A stretch of DNA of 64,000 nt from Metabacillus crassostreae. GTDB taxonomy: Bacteria; Bacillota; Bacilli; Bacillales; Bacillaceae. The stretch lies in the NCBI RefSeq assembly GCF_016908395.1, contig NZ_JAFBDU010000002.1, positions 558,001 through 622,000 of the forward strand, given 5' to 3'. Under the pieces are notes generated by a model, which had not been told where the DNA came from, did not search any database, and saw only the letters and a program-made list of their open reading frames with translations. Positions 37,551-45,507 of the stretch are shown here, piece after piece; the stretch's first letter is position 1; each line of letters starts with the position of its first letter. A program made the position numbers and the translations under genes.

Positions 37551-37568
37551 CGTATAGTATATTATACG
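37551..37568. promoter_or_regulatory. Inverted repeat CGTATA-N6-TATACG upstream of the XRE gene
   Basis: The repeat lies 23 bases upstream of the regulator start, in the region shared with the divergent SIS-domain gene. Size and place fit an operator for the XRE-cupin protein. No proof in sequence beyond the symmetry. Confidence 0.45.
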
Positions 37569-37678
37569 TTTGTATTTTATAATAAACAACATTTATTATT
37601 AAATTGGTTTCTAAATCTTACTTATTTCCTACAAATCTATATTTAAGCTATCTACTAACTATTTTGAAGGTGATGACA

Positions 37679-38431
37679 ATGCTAACAGCTTACTTTGAAG
37701 AGATACAAAAAAAATTACAATTTGTTCTAAATAAAGAAAAAGAGAAAATGGAATTTGTTTCAAATAAAGTAGTTGAAACGATTCAAAATGATGGGATTAT
37801 CCAGCTCTTCGGATGTGGTCACTCTCATATCCTCACTGAGGAGGTGTTTTATCGAGCAGGAGGGCTAGCCCCAATTAAACCTATTTTAATTGAGCCCTTA
37901 ATGCTACATGAAGGTGCTATTAGATCCTCGCAATTAGAAAGACAAAACGACTATGCAGAAGAATTTATGAAAAAACAAGACATTCAAAAGCATGATCTAG
38001 TTATTGTAATTTCTACATCAGGGATTAATCCGGTGCCAATTGATGTTGCCATCCACGCCAAAAAGGCAGGTGCATATATAGTTGGATTGAGTTCGTTTGA
38101 GTATCATAAAAGTCAATCATCTCGACATAACAGTGGACAATATCTTGCTGATGTTGTTGACCTACCACTCAACAATCATTCAAAACTTGGTGATGGCACA
38201 TTACATTATAAAGACTTTGAAGTAGCCTTTGGTCCTACATCTACTGTCATAGGTGCTGCCATATTAAACGGAATATTAGCTGAGGCAATAAAGCTTATGA
38301 TTAATAAGGGAATGAAACCACCTGTTTTTATTAGTGGCAATGTTGCTGGAGCTGATGATCATAATAAAACACTACTAAACAAGTATAGCGATCGCATCGA
38401 TTTACTAAGGTTTAACAACAATACTCTATAA
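37679..38431 (+). CDS. SIS-domain sugar isomerase-type protein
   Basis: A 250-residue protein of the UPF0309 type with a single SIS fold (about 35-230). FGCGHSHILTEEVFYRAGG and ISTSGINPVPID are the sugar-phosphate binding loops. Related SIS proteins include MurNAc-6-phosphate etherase and phosphosugar isomerases. The frame opens at 37604, but GAAGGTG before the ATG at 37679 supports MLTAYFEEIQ. It converges on nagR and sits at the edge of the N-acetylglucosamine genes, so a role on an amino-sugar phosphate is plausible but unproved. A bidirectional terminator follows. Confidence 0.8.
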   Translation: MLTAYFEEIQKKLQFVLNKEKEKMEFVSNKVVETIQNDGIIQLFGCGHSHILTEEVFYRAGGLAPIKPILIEPLMLHEGAIRSSQLERQNDYAEEFMKKQDIQKHDLVIVISTSGINPVPIDVAIHAKKAGAYIVGLSSFEYHKSQSSRHNSGQYLADVVDLPLNNHSKLGDGTLHYKDFEVAFGPTSTVIGAAILNGILAEAIKLMINKGMKPPVFISGNVAGADDHNKTLLNKYSDRIDLLRFNNNTL

Positions 38432-38442
38432 TATAAAATTAA

Positions 38443-38490
38443 TCCCCTTTCAAGTAGATCTAAGCATGCCTACTTGAAAGGGGACTATTT
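38443..38490. terminator. Bidirectional terminator between SIS gene and nagR
   Basis: CCCCTTTCAAGTAG (38444-38457) pairs perfectly with CTACTTGAAAGGGG (38470-38483), followed by ATTTTTATT on the plus strand and by AAT-rich sequence on the other. It serves both converging genes. Confidence 0.9.
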
Positions 38491-38516
38491 TTATTATTCA
38501 AGGATAAAACACCATA

Positions 38517-39242
38517 TCATTTCCGCTCAATCCCTATTTTAAACTTATATCGATCTGCACGATAAGAAGACTTTACTATTTCTAATGGCGTTCCATTTTC
38601 TAAGTAGGTTTCCCTCTGTATGAGTAAAATAGGGACTCCTTTATTGACCTTTAAATGCTTACTATCTTCTTCATTCACAATAGCTGCCTCAACAGTTTGT
38701 GTTGCGTGCCCAATACTTAAATTTAGGTTGTTTTCGATATATGTGTATAAAGATTTATCTAGGATATCAGGGGTTACACCAGGTACAAGCTTTACAGGGA
38801 GGTAACTAGTTTCAATAGCAATTGGTTCCTCATTAGCTAGTCGTAGTCTTTTGATTTTATAAATAAGTTCATCATCCTGTAGACTTAGATTCTCTTTAAT
38901 GTCATTATCAGCAGGATATATTTCAAAATGCAGTAATTTACTTCCTGGCTTTAAGTTTCGTGCCAGCATGTCTTCTGTAAAGCTTGTAAGGCCTTGTAAA
39001 CTTTGTTCAAATTTTTGACTAGATACAAAGGTTCCTTTTCCTTTTTCTCTGAAAAGGTAGCCTTTATTCACTAGGTTTGTTATCGCCTGCCTTACTGTCA
39101 TACGGCTTATTTGATAATTCTCTGAAAGCTCACGTTCTGATGGCAAAGCATCTCCTGGAACTAACTCTTTAGATTCTATCGTTTTTTTTATTTGCTCTTC
39201 TAACTGAAAATACAAAGGAAGAGGAGAATGTTTGTCAATCAC
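38517..39242 (-). CDS. nagR: GntR family repressor of GlcNAc use (NagR/YvoA)
   Basis: A 241-residue HutC-subfamily GntR regulator that represses nag genes and is released by glucosamine-6-phosphate or GlcNAc-6-phosphate. The winged helix (residues about 10-75) has LPSERELSENYQISRMTVRQ; the UTRA ligand domain follows (about 90-238) with RLRLANEEPIAIE. The family text LQGLTSFTEDM is present. The open frame starts at 39266, but AAAGGAG eight bases before a GTG at 39242 gives MIDKHSPLPLYFQ, aligning with B. subtilis NagR. Two matching operators stand before nagA and nagP. Confidence 0.9.
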   Translation of the reverse strand: MIDKHSPLPLYFQLEEQIKKTIESKELVPGDALPSERELSENYQISRMTVRQAITNLVNKGYLFREKGKGTFVSSQKFEQSLQGLTSFTEDMLARNLKPGSKLLHFEIYPADNDIKENLSLQDDELIYKIKRLRLANEEPIAIETSYLPVKLVPGVTPDILDKSLYTYIENNLNLSIGHATQTVEAAIVNEEDSKHLKVNKGVPILLIQRETYLENGTPLEIVKSSYRADRYKFKIGIERK

Positions 39243-39420
39243 ATAAAAATCTCCTTTCAACATCACTATTCATTATTATATTAATACTAGTAGCATTTTA
39301 CAATTATAAAGAAAGGATATATTCACACATATGGTAACCTTTACAATACTATTCATTCAGATTCTTTACTGTTAAACGTAGAAGCTATGATACCATTCAC
39401 AAAGCAGATCATTTCTTAAA

Positions 39421-39453
39421 AGAAAAAACTACCTGCATAAATTCACAGGTAGT
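39421..39453 (-). terminator. Rho-independent terminator of nagP
   Basis: On the minus strand ACTACCTG pairs with CAGGTAGT, followed by six T. It starts 14 bases after the nagP stop. Confidence 0.85.
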
Positions 39454-39466
39454 CTAGCTAGTCTGT

Positions 39467-40918
39467 CTATTTTCTTAATTTTTCAATCTCATCAGCAACA
39501 AATTGTACCTGTGTTCCGACAATAACTTGGATACTTTGTTGACCAACAATATTTATTCCAGGTATTCCTGTTGATTTGATTTTGTTTTGATCAACAGCAT
39601 CCATGTTTTTCACTTCAATTCTTAAGCGAGTTACACAATTATCAACAGATGAAACATTTTCATCTCCGCCTAATCCTTCATAAATTGTTTTCGCCATATT
39701 CTCAAACTTATTTTCAGAAGTCGATGTGTTATCATGAACTTCTTCAACAGATTCTTCAGTATCTGCTTCTCTACCTGGAGTAGCTAAATTGAATTTTGTA
39801 ATCAAGAAACGGAATAGAATATAGTAGATTACTGCGAAAAATAAACCTTGTATTAATAACATATATGGTTGATTTGCCAGTGGTAATCTTGAACTTAAGA
39901 CAAAGTCTACAAAGCCTGCACTAAAACCAAACCCTGCTGTCCAATTAAATAATGAAGCAATTGCCAATGACAATCCTGTTAATGCTGCATGAACAACATA
40001 TAAAGCAGGAGCTAAGAACATAAATGAAAATTCAAGTGGCTCTGTTACGCCTGTGAAAAATGATGCAAATCCTGCAGCTATCATTAGTGAAGCAGCTTGT
40101 TTCTTCCTTTTTGTTTTGGCAGTATGATACATAGCTAGTGCAGCTGCTGGTAAGCCAAACATCATAATTGGGAAGAATCCAGCTTGATACATTCCTGTTA
40201 CACCTTTTGTTCCAGTACCTGCCCAGAAGTTACCAATATCATTTATACCTGCAACATCAAACCAAAATACTGAATTTAGAGCATGATGTAAGCCTGTTGG
40301 AATCAGTAATCGATTAAAGAAACCGTATAAACCAGCTCCAATGAAATCCAACTTACTAATAGCTGTACCAAAAGATACTAAACCTGTGAAAATAACAGGC
40401 CATGCAAAGAACAATACTAATGATGCAATTAACATTGAAACAGCAGTCATTATTGGCACTAGACGCTTTCCACTAAAAAATGCTAGTGCAGCTGGTAATT
40501 GAACTTCACTAAAACGATTGTACATAATCGCAGCAACAATTCCTGATAAAATTCCTACGAATTGGTTTCCTATTTTAGCAAACGCTGGATTAACTGCTTC
40601 TGGATCAATTCCTTGAAGCATTGCGACTGAATTAGTTGATAGTAAAGTTGTTATAACTAGATAAGCAACTAACCCACTTAATGCAGCAGATCCATCTTTA
40701 TTTTTCGACATCCCTAATGCAACACCGACTGCGAATAAAATCGACATATTATCAATAATTGAAGATCCTGCTTTAATCAAAAAGGCTGCAATCGGACTTC
40801 CAGCACCCCAGCCAGTAGGATCGATCCAGTAGCCTATCCCCATTAAGATCGCGGCTGCTGGTAAAACTGCTACTGGTAACATTAGAGACCGACCAATCTT
40901 TTGTAAATAATTCATCAT
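39467..40918 (-). CDS. nagP: PTS N-acetylglucosamine transporter, EIICB
   Basis: A 483-residue membrane permease that takes up and phosphorylates GlcNAc. The EIIC domain covers residues about 1-375 (MLPVAVLPAAAILMGIG at the start, and the GVTEPLEFSFMFLAP motif near 285), and the EIIB domain about 405-483 with the phosphorylated C428 in VDNCVTRLR. There is no EIIA domain, so a shared EIIA from another PTS must donate phosphate, as for B. subtilis NagP. It is divergent from nagA, with NagR sites and a cre-like site between them. Confidence 0.92.
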   Translation of the reverse strand: MMNYLQKIGRSLMLPVAVLPAAAILMGIGYWIDPTGWGAGSPIAAFLIKAGSSIIDNMSILFAVGVALGMSKNKDGSAALSGLVAYLVITTLLSTNSVAMLQGIDPEAVNPAFAKIGNQFVGILSGIVAAIMYNRFSEVQLPAALAFFSGKRLVPIMTAVSMLIASLVLFFAWPVIFTGLVSFGTAISKLDFIGAGLYGFFNRLLIPTGLHHALNSVFWFDVAGINDIGNFWAGTGTKGVTGMYQAGFFPIMMFGLPAAALAMYHTAKTKRKKQAASLMIAAGFASFFTGVTEPLEFSFMFLAPALYVVHAALTGLSLAIASLFNWTAGFGFSAGFVDFVLSSRLPLANQPYMLLIQGLFFAVIYYILFRFLITKFNLATPGREADTEESVEEVHDNTSTSENKFENMAKTIYEGLGGDENVSSVDNCVTRLRIEVKNMDAVDQNKIKSTGIPGINIVGQQSIQVIVGTQVQFVADEIEKLRK

Positions 40919-41024
40919 AGAATTCTCCTCCTATCAGATAAAAAAAGTAAAAAGGTAAGAAATTAAATAACTTTAAATAGTTCTGTTATCCCTTAAAATA
41001 TTCACCAACATCTAATCGTATAGA

Positions 41025-41038
41025 TGAAAGCGTTTTAC
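41025..41038. promoter_or_regulatory. Candidate CcpA cre site in the nagP-nagA region
   Basis: TGAAAGCGTTTTAC matches the cre pattern TGWAANCGNTNWCA at all but the last two positions. It suggests glucose repression of nagP and possibly nagAB. Confidence 0.5.
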
Positions 41039-41064
41039 AAAACTATATTAACACCTATTTATCT

Positions 41065-41082
41065 AGATGTCTATACCAATTT
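41065..41082. promoter_or_regulatory. NagR operator 1 (dre site), nagP side
   Basis: GTCTATACCAAT at 41069-41080 is the reverse of the TTGGTATAGAC element bound by NagR (YvoA) in Bacillus. It lies about 150 bases upstream of nagP. Confidence 0.75.
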
Positions 41083-41140
41083 TATATAATAAATAGAGTT
41101 ATTTGTCATTATTTTTGTTATATAATCATACATACTTTTA

Positions 41141-41156
41141 ACTGGTATAGACAACT
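41141..41156. promoter_or_regulatory. NagR operator 2 (dre site), nagA side
   Basis: ACTGGTATAGACAACT closely matches the NagR (dre) consensus. It lies 57 bases upstream of nagA, near the promoter (a TATAAT-like box is at about 41121). Confidence 0.8.
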
Positions 41157-41212
41157 AAAAATTGAAATGTTATTCTAAATACAAGAATATGTAAAACAAA
41201 GGAGTAATCTCT

Positions 41213-42412
41213 ATGCATTCTTATTTACCAAAAATAATAGTTATAAATGGAACGATTTACTCTGAAGATAAAGTTATAGATAATGGATTTCTTAAGATAG
41301 ATGATGACAAAATCAGTTCTATAGGCACTATTGATAGGCTTCCGAAATCAGAAGATTATCATGTGATTAATTTACCTAGTAATTATAGAATCATTCCGGG
41401 TATGATCGACATTCATATTCACGGAGCTAATGGTGCAGATACTATGGATGCTACAAAAGAGAGCCTTGATGTTATAGCTTCAACACTTCCGAAAGAAGGA
41501 ACAACAAGTTTTTTGGCTACGACAATAACAGAACATTCAATTGCTATTGAGAAGGCTTTACACAATACGGGGACATATATCCAAAACTCTCAGACTCAAG
41601 GCTTTGCAGAGGTGTTAGGTATTCATTTAGAAGGTCCTTTTATTCATGAAAATAAAGCTGGTGCTCAGCCTGTTAAACATATATTGCCTCCTAATATCTC
41701 AACATTTAAACGATGGCAAGAAATATCTAACAATCAAATTAAACTTGTTTCACTTGCACCTGAGCTTACTGGTGGAATAGATTTAATAAAATATTTAAAC
41801 CAACAGGATATTATATCTTCTATCGCACACTCACAAGCAACATATGATGAAGTCGTTCATGCAATACAACATGGTACTTCACATGTTACTCACTTATTTA
41901 ATCAAATGACCGGTCTTCATCATCGAGAGCCTGGAATTGTTGGAGCTGCATTTTTAAGAGATGAATTAATGGTTGAGATAATTTCAGATGGAATTCATAT
42001 TCGTCCAGAAATTGTTAAGCTTGCTTACAAACAATTATCAGATGAAAGAATGATCTTAATAACAGATTCTATGAGAGCTAAATGGCTTGAGAATGGAAAA
42101 TATGATTTAGGTGGACAATTAGTAACAGTAACAGATGGAAAAGCGTTATTAGAAGAAGATACATTAGCAGGTAGTGTTTTAAAAATGATTGATGCGTTTA
42201 AAAATATACAACTCTACACCGGATGTTCAATTATAAGTGCGATTAAAATGACTTCAGAAAATCCAGCAAAACAATTAAATATGTTTGATCGTAAAGGAAG
42301 TATTTCAACAGGTAAAGATGCAGATCTTGTTATCCTTGATGAGAAGATGGATGTTTTTATGACAATTTGTAAAGGAAAGATTGCTTATACAAAACAAGAG
42401 GAAAATGAATAA
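41213..42412 (+). CDS. nagA: N-acetylglucosamine-6-phosphate deacetylase
   Basis: Removes acetate from GlcNAc-6-phosphate to give glucosamine-6-phosphate. The 399-residue amidohydrolase has H68 and H70 in DIHIHGANG, the metal ligand E140 in HLEGPF, H206 and H227 on the next strands and the catalytic D285 in ITDSM. GGAG stands before the ATG. It is followed 62 bases later by nagB, forming nagAB under a NagR operator. Length is as in B. subtilis NagA (396). Confidence 0.95.
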   Translation: MHSYLPKIIVINGTIYSEDKVIDNGFLKIDDDKISSIGTIDRLPKSEDYHVINLPSNYRIIPGMIDIHIHGANGADTMDATKESLDVIASTLPKEGTTSFLATTITEHSIAIEKALHNTGTYIQNSQTQGFAEVLGIHLEGPFIHENKAGAQPVKHILPPNISTFKRWQEISNNQIKLVSLAPELTGGIDLIKYLNQQDIISSIAHSQATYDEVVHAIQHGTSHVTHLFNQMTGLHHREPGIVGAAFLRDELMVEIISDGIHIRPEIVKLAYKQLSDERMILITDSMRAKWLENGKYDLGGQLVTVTDGKALLEEDTLAGSVLKMIDAFKNIQLYTGCSIISAIKMTSENPAKQLNMFDRKGSISTGKDADLVILDEKMDVFMTICKGKIAYTKQEENE

Positions 42413-42474
42413 AATCTATAAGTAAATCAATACTGCTATTACTAATTATGAGATAGCTTGAGGAGATGAATCTA

Positions 42475-43221
42475 TTGAAAATCATTGAAGTGAAAAACTA
42501 TCATGAAATGAGCCGAAGAGCCGCTGAGTATATCATAAATAAAGTAAAAATAAAGCCTAAACTATATCTTGGTTTAGCTACAGGTGGTACCCCAAAAGGT
42601 GTGTATCAAAACATAATAGAAGATCACAAACAGAATCATACTTCCTACGAACATGTGACAACATTTAATTTGGACGAATATATTGGTCTTAAGCAAGAAA
42701 ATCCAAATAGCTATTATCAGTATATGTATGAAAATTTATTTAAGCATATAAATATCTCTTTAAATCATACTAATATTCCTTCAGGTTTAAATGAAAACAA
42801 TCAAGCCGAATGCACTCAATACGAAAGGAAAATTGTTGACGCAGGTGGAATTGATTTACAGCTTCTAGGTATAGGAAGCAATGGTCATATTGGTTTCAAC
42901 GAACCAGGAACCTCCTTTAAAACGGGAACACATGTCGTTGATCTAGCTTCTTCAACTAAGAAAGCAAATGCACGATTTTTTAATAATCTGAATGAAGTTC
43001 CTTCACAAGCAATCACAATGGGAATTCAAACAATTATGGAAAGCAAAGAAATTCTTCTTATCGTTTCAGGAAAAGCCAAACAAGAAGCAATGGTTAAATT
43101 ACTAAGTGGTGTTGTGACAGAAGACTTTCCAGCGTCCATTTTAAATCATCACCATAACACAACAGTCATTGCTGACGAAGAAGCAATGGAACTTGTTAAA
43201 AATATGAGTTATGTACGCTAA
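42475..43221 (+). CDS. nagB: Glucosamine-6-phosphate deaminase
   Basis: Converts glucosamine-6-phosphate to fructose-6-phosphate and ammonia, feeding glycolysis. GLATGGTP, the catalytic D67 in FNLDEY, and GIGSNGHIGFNEPG with H138 and E143 are all present. The frame opens at an ATG at 42466, but this sits inside the GAGGAG ribosome site; a TTG at 42475 gives MKIIEVKNYHEM, aligning with known NagB, and 248 residues. It is the second gene of nagAB. Confidence 0.94.
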   Translation: MKIIEVKNYHEMSRRAAEYIINKVKIKPKLYLGLATGGTPKGVYQNIIEDHKQNHTSYEHVTTFNLDEYIGLKQENPNSYYQYMYENLFKHINISLNHTNIPSGLNENNQAECTQYERKIVDAGGIDLQLLGIGSNGHIGFNEPGTSFKTGTHVVDLASSTKKANARFFNNLNEVPSQAITMGIQTIMESKEILLIVSGKAKQEAMVKLLSGVVTEDFPASILNHHHNTTVIADEEAMELVKNMSYVR

Positions 43222-43265
43222 TTGAAAGAACTGCAAACTGAAATTTCACAGTTAACTTAGAATTT

Positions 43266-43300
43266 AGGCTGTTTTCGTAAATTAATGTTGCTGTTAATAA
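43266..43300. mobile_element. Possible relic end of the MITE-like family
   Basis: TTAGGCTGTTTTCGTAAA, then TTAATGTTGCTGTTAA, resembles the end of the MITE-like element at 29211-29391 (TAAGGCTGTTTTCATAAA on its complement). No matching other end was found, so this is a weak call. Confidence 0.35.
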
Positions 43301-43480
43301 CTTGAAGGAAACAGCAATGATATAAAGGTTATTAGCTACCTTTCTTTATAGACTAGTATCTATTATACCTGAAAACACATTAGGTACTAGGTGCTAGATA
43401 CTAATGTTATATCAATAATCTTTCTTAAGAAAGCCTTTCTTTAAGATCAGAGTTTTAAAACTACATTTATAACATTATAG

Positions 43481-43615
43481 TGAAATGTAGCGGAAGACAC
43501 TTGACTCCTGCGGGTGCAGAGGAAAGGTCGAGACCCCACAGGCGAAGCCGAGGAGGCTTGACTTCCTCCCCGCGGAAAGCAAGTGTCTGCAGCGAAATGA
43601 AACGAACTAGTTACT
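43481..43615. repeat. Dispersed structured repeat, core-only copy E
   Basis: The GC-rich core without the outer arms, between converging nagB and the ABC ATPase gene. AGACACTTG (43495-43503) pairs perfectly with CAAGTGTCT (43580-43588), GAGGAA with TTCCTC, and GGTCGAG (43526-43532) with CTTGAC (43557-43562, one G-T pair). Both arms differ from copies B and C yet still pair. Confidence 0.88.
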
Positions 43616-43686
43616 ACCCATCAACTTATTTAAAACCACAAAATACACTCATCTGTAAAATAGCCTGTAGCCCCACAGCCTACAAT

Positions 43687-43733
43687 AAAAAAGGTACATG
43701 TCCCTCAACCAATGTGGGACATGCACCTTTTTA
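43687..43733. terminator. Terminator at the end of the ABC importer operon
   Basis: CATGTCCC pairs with GGGACATG and AAAAAGGT with CACCTTTTT around one bulged base. On the minus strand the stem runs into T. It overlaps the stop codon of the ATPase gene at 43731. Confidence 0.88.
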
Positions 43734-44525
43734 AATTAGTAATGCTTTATCAGATAATGAACTATCCGATTTAATTTTTGAGAACTCCTCAAGTAATGAA
43801 CTTACTGTTAAGCCCTCTTTCTGTTTTCCTTCAGCTTGGAAAACAATATTACCACTATCCATCATAATCAATCGGTTTCCTAAATCAACAGCTTGTTGCA
43901 TATTATGTGTAATCATCAAAGTCGTTAGATTACCTTTTTCAACAAGTTTTTTAGTTAAATTAGTTATCAGCTCTGCTCGAGATGGATCAAGTGCTGCAGT
44001 ATGCTCATCTAATAGCAAAATATCAGGCTTAGTGAATGTTGCCATCAATAGCGACAACGCTTGACGTTCTCCTCCAGAAAGTAAGCCTACTTTAGCAGAT
44101 AATCTGTTTTCTAAGCCTAATCCTAGCATTTCTAGCTGTTCTTTAAAAAACAATCTGCGTTTTGAAGTCACACCAGGCTTTAACGTCCGTTTATGAACAC
44201 GAGAATATGCAATAGCAAGATTTTCTTCAATTGTTAACGTTGGAGATGTACCAGCCATTGGATCTTGAAACACTCGGCCAATATAGCGGGAACGTTTATA
44301 CTCTTGAACATCAATCATTGATTTCTCTTTAATAAGCACATCACCGTCATCAGGAGTGATTCGTCCAGCTATGACATTTAATAATGTCGATTTTCCAGCA
44401 CCATTACTACCAATGACAGTGACAAAATCTCCTTCATTTAAAGACAAATTCAATGAGTTTAACGCTATTTTTTCATCAACAGATCCTTCATTAAACACTT
44501 TATATATTTGGTCTAATTGTAGCAT
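43731..44525 (-). CDS. ABC transporter ATP-binding protein of a TrpXYZ-type importer
   Basis: Nucleotide-binding subunit, 264 residues. Walker A GSNGAGKST is at 39-47, signature LSGGERQ at 149-155 and Walker B LLLDEHT at 170-176; the usual proline after the Walker B glutamate is histidine. MITHNMQQA forms the H-loop. The start overlaps the permease gene by 26 bases. With the permease and lipoprotein it makes an importer of the family whose solute-binding part is PF04392 (DUF534), to which the predicted tryptophan transporters of lactic bacteria belong. Substrate uncertain. Confidence 0.9.
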   Translation of the reverse strand: MLQLDQIYKVFNEGSVDEKIALNSLNLSLNEGDFVTVIGSNGAGKSTLLNVIAGRITPDDGDVLIKEKSMIDVQEYKRSRYIGRVFQDPMAGTSPTLTIEENLAIAYSRVHKRTLKPGVTSKRRLFFKEQLEMLGLGLENRLSAKVGLLSGGERQALSLLMATFTKPDILLLDEHTAALDPSRAELITNLTKKLVEKGNLTTLMITHNMQQAVDLGNRLIMMDSGNIVFQAEGKQKEGLTVSSLLEEFSKIKSDSSLSDKALLI

Positions 44526-45495
44526 CGCCTACACCTCGCTTTCTGCGTAAGCCTTTTTTTCGCTTATCCTTTTGTTTATCAATAATTTGTGGAATAACAA
44601 GAGCCCCAATGACAATACATGCAGTAATCAGCTTCATATCACCAGTTTCAAAGAAGTTCACTCTGAGTGCCATCGCAACGATAATACGATACAAAATCGC
44701 ACCGATAATAACGGCAATTGTTGCTTTTACAATCGTTTTTGTACCAACTATTGCTTCTCCAATAATAACTGATGCTAGGCCAATAATGATCATTCCGATC
44801 CCCATACCAACATCACTAAATCCATTGTATTGAGCAATAAATGCACCAGAGAATGCTACAAGAGCATTTGATAATCCTAAGCCGACAATTTTAAGCATAT
44901 CTGTGTTAGCAGAAAAGCTTGTAATCATATTTTGATTATCACCAACAGCTCTAATTGCAAGTCCCATCTCAGTTTTCAAGAAATAATCTAAAATATATTT
45001 AATAACAAAGATTAAAATTAGCATGATAATAACAACAGACCATGTTTTAGGAACAAATCCTTCGAGTCCAATTGAAATGAAAAGCTGTTGGATGGCAGCG
45101 TCAATACCAAGCTTATTCCATCCCTCCAAAAGCTGAGTAAAAACCGTTTCTTCTTGTAATAATGGTACGTTTGATTTCCCCATAATTCTAAGGTTAATAG
45201 AATATAGTGCAATCATCATCAAAATTCCTGATAGAAGTGGATTAATGTTTCCTTTTGTATGCAGTACCCCTGTGATACAGCCAGCCAAGAAGCCCACGAT
45301 TAATGCGACTAAAGTGGCAAGGAAAGGATTAACACCATTAACAATTAAAACAGCACTTACTGCTGCACCAGTAACAAAGCTACCGTCAACTGTTAAATCT
45401 GGGAAGTCTAATATTCGAAATGATAGGTATACTCCAAGAGCCATTATCGCATAAATTAATCCTGACTCTACTGATCCAAATAGGGCTGTAAACAT
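44500..45495 (-). CDS. ABC transporter permease of a TrpXYZ-type importer
   Basis: A 331-residue permease of the BPD_transp_2 (LivH-like) type with about eight or nine helices; VGLGLSNALVAFSGAFIAQYNG near the middle is the coupling-loop region. Upstream is the lipoprotein gene (12 bases between), downstream the ATPase overlaps by 26 bases. The C-terminal end is strongly basic (KQKDKRKKGLRRKRG). One permease gene serves as a homodimer. Substrate uncertain, perhaps an aromatic amino acid. Confidence 0.9.
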   Translation of the reverse strand: MFTALFGSVESGLIYAIMALGVYLSFRILDFPDLTVDGSFVTGAAVSAVLIVNGVNPFLATLVALIVGFLAGCITGVLHTKGNINPLLSGILMMIALYSINLRIMGKSNVPLLQEETVFTQLLEGWNKLGIDAAIQQLFISIGLEGFVPKTWSVVIIMLILIFVIKYILDYFLKTEMGLAIRAVGDNQNMITSFSANTDMLKIVGLGLSNALVAFSGAFIAQYNGFSDVGMGIGMIIIGLASVIIGEAIVGTKTIVKATIAVIIGAILYRIIVAMALRVNFFETGDMKLITACIVIGALVIPQIIDKQKDKRKKGLRRKRGVGDATIRPNI

Positions 45496-45507
45496 CTTTC
45501 ATCACCT

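Noticed and set aside
43480-43734. Plus-strand 84-codon frame over repeat copy E
   Set aside because: Reads through the structured repeat and the adjacent terminator; composition is that of the repeat.
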